Of a stretch of 64,000 nt of DNA, positions 33,445 to 44,722 are shown piece after piece. A model generated the notes under the pieces. That model searched no databases. It worked only from the letters and a program-made list of their open reading frames with translations, and had not been told where the DNA came from. The stretch comes from Cranoglanis bouderius (taxonomy: Eukaryota > Chordata > Actinopteri > Siluriformes > Cranoglanididae), in assembly GCA_023630585.1 (NCBI GenBank), contig CM042552.1, positions 16,936,269 to 17,000,268 on the forward strand, read 5' to 3'. Made by a program: the position numbers and the translations under genes. Positions within the stretch are counted from its first letter, which is position 1, and each line of letters starts with the position of its first letter.

Positions 33445-35009
33445 ATCTTCGTAGGTTGAACTGCTACCTCAGAACATACAAGTTCAAGATGTTGACAATC
33501 AAGATGATTGTGTCTCAGATCCAGCCAGGGGACTGGTTCGTCATAATCGATCTCAAGGATGCATATTTTCATATAGAAATCTTGCCACAACACAGGAAGT
33601 TCCTGAGGTTCGCTTTCGGGGGCGAACTTTACCAGTATCGGGTTCTTCCATTTGGCCTAGCTCTGTCACCTCGCACATACACGAAATGCATGGATGCAGC
33701 ACTGGCTCCTCTGCGACTCCAGGGCATCCGCATTTTAAATTACATAGACGACTAGCTGATTCTGGCTCAGTCTCAAGAGCTGGCACTTCGACATCGGGCT
33801 GTTGTCCTAGCTCATCTTGAATCTCTGGGACTCAACGCTAAGAAAAGCGTTCTCTCTCCTGCTCAGAGGACAAAGTATTTGGGGGTTGTATGGGATTCGA
33901 TCACGATGCAGGCACAGGTCTCTCCTGCGCACGTCGAATCCATTGTAAATGCTTTAAAGAATATCAAGCTAGGCCAGAGAATTACTGTTTACTTCTTTCA
34001 GAAGCTTTTAGGTCTCATGGCAGCTACATCCACGGTGATACCCTTGGGCCTCCTGCACATGAGATCGTTTCAGTTGTGGCTCAGAGCCAGGGGATTTCAT
34101 CCAAGGGCCAATCCCCAGAGGCAAATAAGGGTCACGCGCCAGTGGCTTCGTACCCTTTCTATGTGGTTTAGACCCCGGTTTTTGACTTTGGGTCTCACTC
34201 TAGGTCCGTTTTGTCATCGCAAGATGCTAACAACAGACGCTTCCCTCATGGGTTGGGGTGCGGTCTTGGATGGCCGTCCAGCCCAAGGGATCTGGAGAGG
34301 TCATCTTCTCGACTGGCACATCAATTGCCTCGAAATGATGGCTCTATTTTGGGCCCTGAAATACTTCCTTCAGCAGTTAAGAGGCTACCATGTCCTTGTG
34401 TGGGTGGACAATACGGCGGTAGTCTCTTACATAAATCACCATAGTTCACGCCGCCTGAACAGGCTAGCACAGCAGGTCCTGCTGTGGGCACAGGACAAGT
34501 TCCTGTCCCTCAGGGCGATTTACATCCCTGGGTGTATGAATGTGGGAACAGACTTGCTGTCCAGACAGACTGTGACACTCGGGGAATGGAAACTCCACCC
34601 CGAAGTGGTCAGTCAAATCTGGGGAAGATTTTACGAAGCAGAGGTGGACCTCTTTGCTTCACAGGAGATGGCATAATGTACCCTCTACTTCTCTCTGACT
34701 CCTCCAGCTCCCCTGGGTCTGGACACCATGGCTCATGCATGGCCCAGACGGAGTCTTTACGCATTTCCCCCGATTGCTTTGCTCCCGGGAGTCCTGGCCA
34801 AGGTCCGTCAACAGGGGTTTCGCCTCTTACTGATAGCGCCCCATTGGCCGACCAGAGTATGGTTCTTGGATCTAATATCTCTCCTCAAGGGCTCGCCGTG
34901 GGCGATTCCAGTCTGGAAATATTTCCTATCTCAGGCACAGGGGACAATATTTCAACCCCGGCCCGAGCTCTGGAACCTTCACGTCTGGCCCCTGAGGGGG
35001 ACCAGCTAA
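33363..35009 (+). pseudogene. DIRS reverse transcriptase-RNase H, two nonsense codons
   Basis: One frame carries WFVIIDLKDAYFHIEI (RT motif A), LPFGLALSPRTYTKCM and the catalytic YIDD (motif C). TAG at 33753-33755 follows immediately where the family has Trp. The frame continues (SLGLNAKKSVLSPAQRTKYL) into RNase H: LTTDASLMGWGAVLDG, NCLEMMALFWALKYF, VLVWVDNTAVVSYINHH and MNVGTDLLSRQ. A second stop, TAA, is at 34674-34676, and a conserved tail runs to about 35009 (ALLPGVLAKVRQQGFRLLL). All catalytic residues are visible, so damage is limited to two stops. Confidence 0.88.
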
Positions 35010-36011
35010 GGGATGCTGGGTTCCCTGCTGACGTAGTAGAGACCATTCTAAGTGCCAGGGCCCCATCCACTAGAAGAAGTTATGCCTTCAAATGGCACGT
35101 TTTAGAAAATTGGTGTATGGCGCACCACGTAGACCCAGTTCACTGCCAAGTGGTTTCAGTTCTGGAGTTCCTGCAAGGGAAATTATCCTCAGGCACATGT
35201 CCTGGTACTTTCAGAGTCTATGTGGTCACCATTTCGGCTTGCCATGCTCTGATTGATGGGGTTTCTGTGGGAAAACACCCTCCAATCGCTCGCTTCATTC
35301 GTGGAGCCAAGCGGTTGAGACCATCCACGAGAGCTACAGTCCCTTCATGAGATTTAGCTATAGTGCTCGAGGGTCTGATAGGCACCCCTTTCAGGGTATC
35401 TGACCCTAAAGATGGTTTTTCTAATGGCTATTACTTCTCTGAAGAGAATTGGAGATTTGCAGGCTCTGTCAGTCGCGCGGTCCTGCCTAGACTTTGCCCC
35501 TGGGCTGGTCAAAGCTATCTTGCATCCTCACCCTAATTACCTCCCGAAAGTTCCATTCTCGACCATGCATCCGGTCAATCTTGTAGCCTTCTGTCCTTCG
35601 CCTTTCATGACTATGGAGCAGGAAAGACTTCACTTACTGTGTCCAGTATGTGCTCTTCAGATTTACGTCCACTGCACCAGCCAGTGGCGTAAGTCGGAGC
35701 AGCTCTTCATATGCTATGGAGGCTGCAATCAGGGGGCAGCTGCCACTAAGCAAACGGTGTCTCATTGGGTGAGGGATGCCACTGCCCTAGCCTACGAGGC
35801 ATGTGGCCAAGCTTCGCCGCTAGGAGTTAGGGCTCATTCAACCAGGGGGGTTGCATCTTCTATGGCTTTGGCAAAAGGTGTCCCGCTCCAGCAAGTGTGT
35901 GATGCGGCAGGTTGGTCCTCTCCACACACATTTGTCAGATTCTATAGCTTGGATCTCCATGCTACTCTGGGCTCGCATGTCCTTGAGTCAACATCCCTTA
36001 GGCATGTCTGA
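34484..36011 (+). pseudogene. DIRS tyrosine recombinase, one stop and a frameshift
   Basis: Overlapping the RNase H frame, the N-terminal SAM-like part reads ETILSARAPSTRRSYAFKWH and VVSVLEFLQGKLSSG, ending at TGA 35348-35350. After a frame change the catalytic part (35412-36011) has TSLKRIGDLQALSVA (first Arg), RAHSTRGVASSMALAKG (HxxR) and AGWSSPHTFVRFYSLD with the presumed nucleophile Tyr. This enzyme type inserts circular cDNA by crossover. It is non-functional as it stands. Confidence 0.85.
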
Positions 36012-36098
36012 GACCTTCTTCAATGTTTGTGTGCACACACTACATAACCTTGGGGGCTCAGACAAATCCAGTGCGGCAGCGTTGGTATTCTCGTTCTC

Positions 36099-36207
36099 AT
36101 TAGCATTTGATGCGCAGCATCGAGAGTAGCTTTAGATAGGGAACGTCTTGGGTTACTTGACTTTAACCCTGTTCCCTGAAAAAGTGGGAACGAGATGCTG
36201 CGCCTCA
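36099..36207. repeat. DIRS internal complementary region (circle junction)
   Basis: 36099-36143 is the inverse of the extreme left end (32688-32735) and 36145-36207 the inverse of the extreme right end (36404-36466), meeting at base 36144. It therefore preserves the joint expected in the circular intermediate. Confidence 0.93.
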
Positions 36208-36237
36208 ATGCCGCACTGCAGACGTGTCTGGCATCTC

Positions 36238-36417
36238 TCAGACAAAGTGTAACCTGAAGGTATGCCTGTTTCATGTCTATTTATAACCTGCAGGTGCATA
36301 TTATCAATGACGTGACTCACCGAGGTTATTTAGGCCCGATTCTTGGCGTGTTTGACACACATACTTCGCAACCAGTCGAACAAAGAATGTTCTCATTAGT
36401 GTTTGATGCGCAGCATC
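36238..36417 (-). repeat. DIRS right inverted terminal repeat
   Basis: Partner of 32710-32884. Confidence 0.9.
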
Positions 36418-36467
36418 TCGTTCCCGCTTTTTCAGGGAACGGGGTTACAGTCAAGTAACCCGAGACG

Positions 36468-36541
36468 ATCTCATACCCAAATGTCTTCAATGTACAATAG
36501 AATTGGCCTTGCTGTTCCAATACTTTTAGAGGGCACTGTAG
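36468..36541 (+). mobile_element. Tc1-like transposon, 3' terminal part
   Basis: ATCTCATACCCAAATGTCTT ... CCAATACTTTTAGAGGGCACTG is the right end of the element whose left part ends at 32687. A related lone end is at 46790-46887. Confidence 0.85.
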
Positions 36542-37153
36542 GCTGTGGCATTCAAGTGATATTGATTGGTATTAATGGGCCCAAAGTGTGCCAAAAAAAG
36601 GCTACATCTTTCCATTCTTCAACTCTGGTGAGCCTGTGCCCACTGCAGCCTCAGCTTTCTGTTCTTTGGCTGATAGAAGTGGAACCCAACATGGTCTTCT
36701 GTTGTTCTAGCCCATCCCCCTCAAGTTCACCACAATTGTACAGAGTGGTTATCTGAATTACTGTAGCCTTTCTGTCAGCTCAAACCAATCTGGCTATTCT
36801 GGCCAGCCTGTTGACCTCTCTCATCAACAAGGCATTTCTGGCCTCAGAACTGCCACTCACTGCTTGTTTTTTTCTTTATTGCAACTCTAGAAACTGCTGT
36901 GTGTGAATATCCCAGGAGATCAACAGTTATAGAAATACTCAAACCAGCCCATCTGGCACGAACTATCATGCCATGGTCAAAATCACTGAGATCACATTTT
37001 CCCCAATTCTGATTTTTTGATGTGAACACCCAAAGCTGCTGGTCCATATCTGCAGGATTTTATGCATTACACTTCTGCCACATGGCTGATTAGGTAATTG
37101 AGTGAATGCGTAGGTGTGCAGCTGTTCATAATAAAGTGTTCAGTGAGTGTACA
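36542..37153 (-). mobile_element. Tc1-like transposon fragment (HTH family), copy 2
   Basis: On the - strand the frame 36844-37047 includes WGKCDLSDFDHGMIVRARWA and GLSISITVDLLGYSHTAVS, a helix-turn-helix DNA-binding domain typical of Tc1-like transposases. More downstream sequence (to 36600) matches the copies at 3880 and 55330. The catalytic domain is missing. The outer end near 37090-37153 matches 55850-55915. Confidence 0.78.
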
Positions 37154-37689
37154 TTATAATTATTTATTAATATATATACATAATATTTTGGGGAGAGGAT
37201 CAGTCAGAATATGCTAGGGGACCATGGCTGAAAAAAGGTTGAGATCCACTGATCTAAACTGTCATTCAGCTTGAATTTTTTTTCTCCAAAAACTCAGATC
37301 AGCACTAACATGTAGCAGCTAATTCAGCCAATTATCAGAACAGTGAGCTCTGGTGAGTAGAATTATCAAGCCGAACTTTCTTAGAAAACTTTTTTTCTTC
37401 TGAGTAAAGTACTGAGAATAAAATATGAAGTGGTATGTCGTGGGTGGGTGTTGTGTGTTTGTTCTGGAGCTTCAGTTTGGCTGCAGTTTGATGTTTTTTT
37501 TCTCAATGCTTTTGAGGTCGTAACATGTATAATGTTGGAAGAATTTCAGCATCAGGCTGCAGGAGCCAAGTAACGTTTCATAAAGTTATATCAGAACAGT
37601 GTCACAAGCAGGTCGGCACAAACTAAATGGGATAAAAATGAAAAAAGAAAATGAAATCAGATAACTTTCTAGCATTTTTAGTAAATCTG

Positions 37690-37995
37690 TGGTCTGTTTG
37701 GTTACAGAATCACTGGAAGAAGGAACTGTGGTCTGATTGGTTAAGGTTGCTTGGGGATGGAAACCGTAGTCTGATTGGTTAAAGTTGTTTTGGGGACGGA
37801 AACCGTGGTCTGATTGGTTACACTGTCATTGGAGCATGGTCTGATTGGTTTCTGTAGGCCTTTTGGCAGGAACTATAGTCTGATTTTGTTAAAGTGGTTT
37901 TGAGAGTGGGAACCGTGGTCTAATTGGTTACAGTATCATTTTGGGTGGGAACATTGGTCTGATTGGTTACAGTGTTATTGGGGGTGGGAACTGTA
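37690..37995. repeat. Minisatellite rich in ATTGG (inverse CCAAT) boxes
   Basis: About eight imperfect units of 30-45 bases of the form GGAACCGTGGTCTGATTGGTTACAGT. ATTGG occurs at about 37736, 37774, 37813, 37828, 37844, 37923, 37953, 37962 and 37976. Several sit in CTGATTGGTTA, whose inverse TAACCAATCAG fits the NF-Y consensus. Confidence 0.85.
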
Positions 37996-38038
37996 GTGTG
38001 AAAACCAGCAGTGAGAAACTAAAGATCAGCTGTTCACC

Positions 38039-38040
<2 letters not shown>

Positions 38041-38074
<34 letters not shown>
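38041..38074. repeat. (TG)n microsatellite
   Basis: About 17 TG units. Confidence 0.97.
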
Positions 38075-38077
<3 letters not shown>

Positions 38078-39591
38078 GATGTTTTGACCTTTTGACCTCA
38101 GCTACTATTTAGGTACATCACAGTATGGATCTATCCATGGCCAGCTCTGGAAATTCTTCAAGCTGAAGTGAGTAAATAGTGCACATTTTTTTCAAGTCAC
38201 TTCATCTCTGAATACAACACCCTTGAGTCACACACATGTTTGGACTTTGCTGAAATAGAAGCACTTTGATTAATCATTTTTTGTGCTTTCAAAAGCCTCA
38301 TAGCTTTAGCACTGTAGGCCTTGATGATTACTGAATCACTCTCAGATAAAAACGAGACACTTGGAGAGAGGCACTCACTTCCTGCAAGACCTCAGATCTA
38401 CAATCAAGGAGCAGAAAGTTTTTTATTTTTGTTGTTTTTTTAAAAAATACAGGAAAAGCATATAGAGACATTACTTCACCAGCACAGGAGTTCAGCTTTG
38501 ACCTTGGGATGTTTAGCACTAAAATAGAAATGATTTTTACTTCCTGAAACAGCAGTGATATTTCACTTCAGCTCCTCAGATGGCCTGATGTATCAGTTAG
38601 ATGAATGTAATTTACATAAATTTACATACATTTCAGTGACTTTATAGAAGTTTCAGGATCAGTATGAAGAATATAATCTACATTAAGAGCTATAATCTTT
38701 ATAAACATTTTCTCCTGATTAATAGATAAACCATGGAGAGGCTTCAGTGATATTTAGGCTTCAGTGATATTTAGGCCTTAATCTCTATTATATGCTACTT
38801 CAACATTTGTTTAAAACTAAATGGAGGGTGGAAAACCATCCTTCTGCCTCTCTGTAGATTCTGATGGAGAAGAATCTGAGAATAATCATCTGGTATTGGA
38901 TGTTGTTAATCTGGACTTTGTTTGATTTTGATTATAACAGATTAGCGAGAAAATGAGTTTTAACAGAAATGGTAAATAAATATTTAAATACTAACTCTAA
39001 TGACACTAAATTGAAGTAACAATGCTCATTAAAATAGAAAACTGATGTCTATAAGCTTCACTGCTTTAAATCTCTGACACCAAACATGCTTCAATTGACC
39101 AACAACAATTTAAAATAATGGAAAATTTTAATTTTTCACCTAGCTTTAAGAACCAGATAATTACATGCAATATAATATGCAAAGTAAAAGTGGTGAGTCA
39201 GTTTTTTATTTATAAAATGGTCAACAAACATCATTCAATATTAAATGACACTTTATAAAGTTTTCTTTAAAACATTTACAATGCTAATATGTAAATTCCA
39301 CATTAACTTCAGATATAGATCATTTTTCTACATACATTTGAATAATTTTTTGTTGTTTTGAGCTGTAAAATTCCTTTAAAGTCCATTCAGCCACAAAAAA
39401 TGTGTGACACAATTAGAAATGAACATATTCCCTGTGACCTTATCCCACCTTCAGGACTCATACTGCATTTGTTTTTAATGAATTAGCAAACTGAGTAAAA
39501 TATTACTGAAATGTCTGAATCTCATTTTTAGATGCTGATATAGTAGCTTTTGTGACCTTGCTTCTTAGGAAATTAGTATTATATATACGGT
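38075..39591. other. Non-coding stretch, no gene recognised
   Basis: AT-rich sequence. A short direct duplication CTTCAGTGATATTTAGGC occurs at about 38741-38776. No exon-like frames. Confidence 0.4.
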
Positions 39592-40097
39592 ACTGTGCAA
39601 AAGTTTTAGGCACATGCAAAGAAATGTTGTAGAGCAAAGATGCCTTCAAAATAATGAAATTAAATGTTTCTACAGTAAACAGTACTAAATGAAACAAAGT
39701 CAATATTTGGTGTGACAAAAAAAAATTAAATAGTAGTCTCCGGTACAATTTGTGCAGTTTTATAAGGAAATTAGCTGGTAAGTTTTATTGAGCATCTTGC
39801 AAAACCAGCCACAGTTCTTCTGGAGACTTTGACTTTCACACTTGCTTCTTATTTTTGCAGCAAAACCCAGCAGCCTTCACTGTGTCTGAAAGGTATTCTC
39901 TTGTGTAATATGCTGCTTTCTTTAATGACATACAAACATTTTTCTGTAACATTTCATTTTGTGCTAGAAAACTAATGTTTGGGAATCTAAAATGTTTTTT
40001 GTACTGACTTGATAATGTAGAAGTCATAAAATAACAAATCTATAACAAAGTTTGTGCTAAAAAAAAATAGGGTGCCTAAAACTTTTGCACAGTGCTG
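39592..40097. mobile_element. Non-autonomous Tc1-like element
   Basis: The left end GTACTGTGCAAAAGTTTTAG and right end CTAAAACTTTTGCACAGTGC are inverse. About 500 bases lie between, with no transposase. This is a typical fish MITE of the Tc1 group. Confidence 0.82.
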
Positions 40098-41262
40098 AAT
40101 TTGAAAAAATAAGTACACCCCATGGAAATTGCTGGCTTTTTTGACATATTTGGACAAGCAAACATTTGATCATCTTTGAAACCGATAGTGATTATTAATA
40201 AAGTTGATATACTTGAACAAACCCACAAGGAAAATTTGCTTTTTCAATCATTTATTCAACAGATATATCAATAGACTATTCCGGGGAAAAAGTAAATACA
40301 CCCTTGGCTTCAAAAGATTTTGACCACTCTACCATGTAATATTGTTTCAGTTTCAAGATGTTTGAGGGTTTTCTTGCATGTACTGCCCGTTTCAAATCCC
40401 CCCACAACATTTCAATGGGATTCAAGTCCGGGCTTTGACTAGGCCATTCCATAACCCATAACCCTCCATTTCTTCTCTTTGAGCCATGCTTTGGTGGATT
40501 GGCTAGTGTGCTTAAGATCATTATCCTGTTGACAGGTCCTTTTGGTTCAACTTCAACTTTCAGACAGATGGCCTCACATTATCTTTAAGCACTCTTTGAT
40601 ATGATACAGAATTCATAGTTGATTCAATGAATGCAAGTTGTCCAGTCCCTGAGGCAGTGAAGCAACCCCAAACCATAACATTTCCACCACTGTGTTTCAC
40701 AGTTGCTATGAGGTGCTTCTCCTGAAAAGCTATCTTTGGTCTGCATCAAACATGTCTGCTGTTATTGTGGCCAAACAACTCTATCTTTGATTCGTTTGTC
40801 CAGAGCACATCATTCCAAAAGGCCTGGTCTTTGCCTATATGCTCACTGGCAAACTGTAGTCTTGCAAAGGCTTTTTTCCTGGCATGCCTTCCATGTAGGT
40901 CAAATTTGTACAATCTCTTTCTGATTGTAGAAGCTTGCACTTTGACATCAACAGTTGCAAGATTTATTAGCAGATCCTGTGATGAAATTTTGGGGTTCTT
41001 GGAGACTTCTTTTTGCATCAAACAGTCTGCTCTTGGGCTGAATTTGCTGGGATGGCCAGTCCTGGACAAATTGGCAGGCGTTTGAATTCTGCGTCATTTA
41101 TAGATTATTTCCTTACAGTGGAATGATGTATTTCAAATAATTTGGAGATCTGTTTAAATCCCTTGCTAGACTCATAGGCATCCACATTTTTTTTTTTCTG
41201 AATGCCTTATAGAACTCTTTAAATCTTGGCATGATGACACCACACACCTCAACAACAAAGGG
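40098..41262 (-). pseudogene. Tc1-like transposase remnant, - strand
   Basis: - strand frames give MSRTGHPSKFSPRADCLMQK (DNA-binding side), then FWNDVLWTNESKIELFGHNN, where the usual WTDES shows Asn for the first catalytic Asp. Near 40300-40500 are VMEWPSQSPDLNPIEMLWGD and FEAKGVFTFSP. Frameshifts separate the pieces and the second-Asp region is damaged. The 5' end (about 41235) lies head-to-head with the next element. Confidence 0.82.
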
Positions 41263-41264
41263 AA

Positions 41265-42035
41265 CACCAGAGAGGAAGAAGGTGATTGAAATACATCAGT
41301 CTGGGAAGCATTACAAAGCTATTTCAAAGGCTCTGGGACTCCAAAGGACCACAGTGAGAGGTCTCCAAATGGAAAACTCGGCACAGTAGTGAACCTTCCC
41401 AGAACTGGCCGACCTTCCAAAATTCCTCCAAGAGCACAGCAACTACTCATCCAGCAAGTCACAAAAGAGCCAAGGACAACATCAAAGGACCTACAGGCCT
41501 CTCTTGCATCAATAAAGGTCCTTGTTCTTGACTCCACGGTTAGAATTACACTGCGCAAAAATGACATCCATGGAAGAGTGGCGAGGTGAAAACCACTGCT
41601 AACCCAGAAGAACATTAAGGCTCGTCTGAATTTTGCCAAAACACACATTGATGATCCTCAAACATTTTGGGAGAATGTTCTGTGGATTGAAGAGTCGAAA
41701 GTGGAACTGATTGGAAGTCAGGGGTCCCATTACATCTGGCGTAAACCAAACACAAAATTCCACAAAAAGATCACCATACCTATGGTCAAGCATGATGGTG
41801 GCAGTGTGATGGTGTGGGGATGCTTTGCTGCTTCAGGTCTTGGGCAACTTGCAATAATTGTGGGAAACTGGATTATGCAGCAAGACAGTAATCCAAAGCA
41901 TAGGAGTAAGTCCTAGTCCTAGAAGTAAGTGAAAGACTGATCTCCAGTTATCAGAAGTGTTTGGTTGCAGTTATTGCTGCTAAAGGTGGCACAACCAGAT
42001 TTTAAGTTTAAGGGGGCAATTAGTTTTGAGGGCAA
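41265..42035 (+). pseudogene. Tc1-like transposase remnant, + strand
   Basis: The + strand frame 41389-41589 encodes LPRTGRPSKIPPRAQQLLIQ ... RKNDIHGRVAR, the second DNA-binding half. The frame 41701-41916 has ESKVELIGSQG, VKHDGGSVMVWGCFAASGLG and QQDSNPKHRSKS (second Asp). The first-Asp box is IEES instead of xDES. A deletion removes the segment between QLAIIV and WIMQQD, and everything after HRSKS. Inactive. Confidence 0.82.
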
Positions 42036-42729
42036 TTAGAGTTTTGGGATATATCCATTGTTCTACTCTTGTTAGTGTGTTTTGCATCAACTTTAAAAGT
42101 AACAATACATTTTTATTTCAGCCATTCAGATGACTGAATACTAAAATACACTTTCACATTGATAACTGAAAAATTTTCATGATGATTAGTGATTTTATCA
42201 TCAATTTCCACATATCTTGTGAGTCTTCATTTCCTCATCTATATGTGTCATAGTTGAAGGATCTCTGGATTTATGTTCAGATAGAAAGTGAATTATTCAC
42301 TGACGTTATTTATTTGCAAATGTGTTCTTCTGCTTGACATCCTCATCTTTTTTTGGTTGTTTTGTCCATTTACATTTTCTCCAAAACTCTTTCTTTATTC
42401 ACAGTTACATTATTAACAGTCAGCTGATATCTTGTGCTTTTACACAACATTGTGTTTTGGTAAAAATCCAATGAATTAAGTGAGGAATAAAACACTTGGG
42501 GATATGCTGTTATTGGAAAATAATCCATGCCGAGGCGATGCGATGGAGCCCAGTGTGAAATGGAGTTACTGTTACCACTCCAAAGTTGAAAAGCTGATTA
42601 TTTACCTACAACAGCACATTCACAAGTGTTTTATCTCTCTTATCCACAGCAATTTGCAATTTTTAATTACAATATTTTATATATAAAAGAACAGCATGGT
42701 AAACATCTTATCCATTTATAGTTACATTT
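42036..42729. other. Non-coding stretch, no gene recognised
   Basis: The first part (to about 42150) may be the 3' terminal-repeat region of the preceding Tc1 element (GGGGGCAATTAGTTTTGAGG). Nothing else recognised. Confidence 0.35.
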
Positions 42730-43190
42730 AATGTTGTGGAATGCCCATGAAACAAGTTATTCCTTGTTTGTTATATGTTATATGTTATAAGCAGTTGTTC
42801 TGTTCGCTCTCTTGAAGTTAAAATAAAACAGCACAGTTTTTCATGTTACTGAGAAACTACAAAATGTAAACTCCTCTGTCCTGAATGCTGTCATAAAACT
42901 TACAGACAACTTAAGTTACAGCGTTACCCTTGACTGTTACAAAGTGCGGAGCCTGGAGAATCCTTCCAAAAATTGACTTAAATTAATAGACTTCTCCAAT
43001 TCTGTGGAGAGTCCACCATACAAGTCCCAGTGTACGTTGTTACTATAGAAAAAATACAAAAAATATTAGAAAAAGCAAATTAATATAAACCTATGCATCA
43101 ACACTATTGTGAGCGCTGCCCTTATAGAAAATTAATCACCACCTTCTGACCAATCAGAATCCAGAATTCAACAATGCAGGAGGATAAATG
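42730..43190. mobile_element. Probable MITE-type repeat
   Basis: AAGCAGTTGTTCTGTTCGCT ... ACAAGTCCCAGTGTACGTTG ... CTTCTGACCAATCAGAATCCAG matches in style a repeat common in fish introns. A related fragment occurs near 29758. Ends are not resolved. Confidence 0.45.
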
Positions 43191-43554
43191 GAAAAAAACA
43201 ACAACAGATGTACCTTTAATTACCACTAAAACAAGGTTCTGACTGAATTGATATATCGGTGAGTTTTGGATGTGTTTTTATCATTTTAAAGCTCATAAGC
43301 GATGTAAACTGGCAAAGTTTGGCAGCATAGATATTTCAGTCACTTTTAATAGTTAGTGAAGTTTCACCTTGCTCAAACATCATCAAAAATTATTAAATTT
43401 CCATACAGTTTCCTTTTTTTATGTTTAGGTTCAATAACTGAAAATTTGGCTTTGTGCTGAATCAGACGGAAAGCGGAAAAATATAGAGATATTCCCAGAT
43501 GGACACTTTTATTCCTACATTCTGCAGTGTTAGTTATATTTGCAGTGTTTTCTA

Positions 43555-43585
<31 letters not shown>

Positions 43586-44722
43586 GAGAACTTGTGCACT
43601 TTACTTGAATTATTGTTCTGTAATTAGAAAAGAACACTACAAGCAACAGTTTGTACAGAACAGTACAAAAAAACAAAACAAGATGGCTAAAAGTGTCTGT
43701 TTTTCTAACCCTGGTTCTCCATAATGTACGTTAATGAAAAGCTTCACATAATTCTGTTGATGGAGTGATTACACCACAATCGCAAGTTCAGTGTCCGTAC
43801 TCTTTTGTTTGAAACTCAAGAACTCTGCTGTGTACTTCCCTGTGCTCTGTCTGCTGCCTTTCGATGGATGACTTCCTCCTCCTCCTCCTCCTCCTCCTCT
43901 GTCACTATATCCCTGTCGAGTATACTACACCTTCAGCTGTTCACCTGAGACATGAGGCTGAAGAACTCAGCACAACATTCGGTCTGTAGCCTCAAGCAGA
44001 AATTTGCTTATTGGTTGAAAACTGAGATTTTCTGTTATCAAAGTTTTGAGGTAGCACAAGGACAATTCTGAGTAAAGAGCAAAGTTTAGCTGGACCAGAA
44101 AAGCACAGATGAATATGGTGTACTTTCACCCTGAAGTGCAGTAACAGCAATAATCTCCTGTACTCTGAGTTCTCCTTTTATTTCTTTGTTTCTGTTTTGT
44201 GAGGATCCAGTGTGCATTAAAACTTCAGTAAGTGCTCAGGTGAAGCTCCTCTTTAACACACTCCCTGAGGCGGTTCTTCTGCTCCTCACCCAGATGCTGA
44301 CCTGTGAGAACATCAGCATCTCTGCCTGCAGGGACAGTGAAACAAAACACATTTTCTCAAGCATGTAGAAATTTCAGCAATGAATGAGAAAACCTGTGAA
44401 AATCTCCTTTTGACCTTTATAATAAAAAATGAAGATCCAAAAACTTTTTTAAGCCAAAATCCATAGATGCATTCCACATGTAGGACTTTTGTCATGTAAG
44501 GCTTTTACATTATATTCTGATAAAAATTAGACACTAAAGACTTAACTAGACTAGATTTCTCTGAACACCACTGGAGATTCAGCCACAGAAAAAGTGTGCC
44601 TTGTTTAAGCAGTAGTGGACCATCTGGGCTGGTTGAACTGGTTCTTCAGTGGTCAGATGGACTCACCACCGCCCCTGGCCAATGTAGCATCATAGAAAAA
44701 AACAACTTATTTTTGGCAGCTA
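43191..44722. other. Non-coding stretch with (T)n, (TCC)n; weak exon candidate
   Basis: A T-run lies at 43558-43585 and (TCC)n at about 43870-43899. At 44186-44342 a GC-richer open segment (CIKTSVSAQVKLLFNTLPEA, ending near CRDS) follows a pyrimidine-rich stretch. It might be an isolated host exon, but no partner exon or family was recognised. Confidence 0.3.

Larger units (their letters stand above)
32688..36466 (+). mobile_element. DIRS-type retrotransposon, structurally complete (copy 2)
   Basis: About 3.78 kb with inverted terminal repeats (32710-32884, 36238-36417), unmatched outer ends, and an internal complementary region (36099-36207). The latter carries the inverse of both outer ends joined back to back, the hallmark of DIRS elements. 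Coding remnants in order: gag-like, reverse transcriptase/RNase H, tyrosine recombinase. It sits inside a Tc1 element whose sequence continues on both sides with no target duplication, as expected for recombinase-mediated insertion. It is short because gag appears fused or deleted into RT. Confidence 0.93.
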
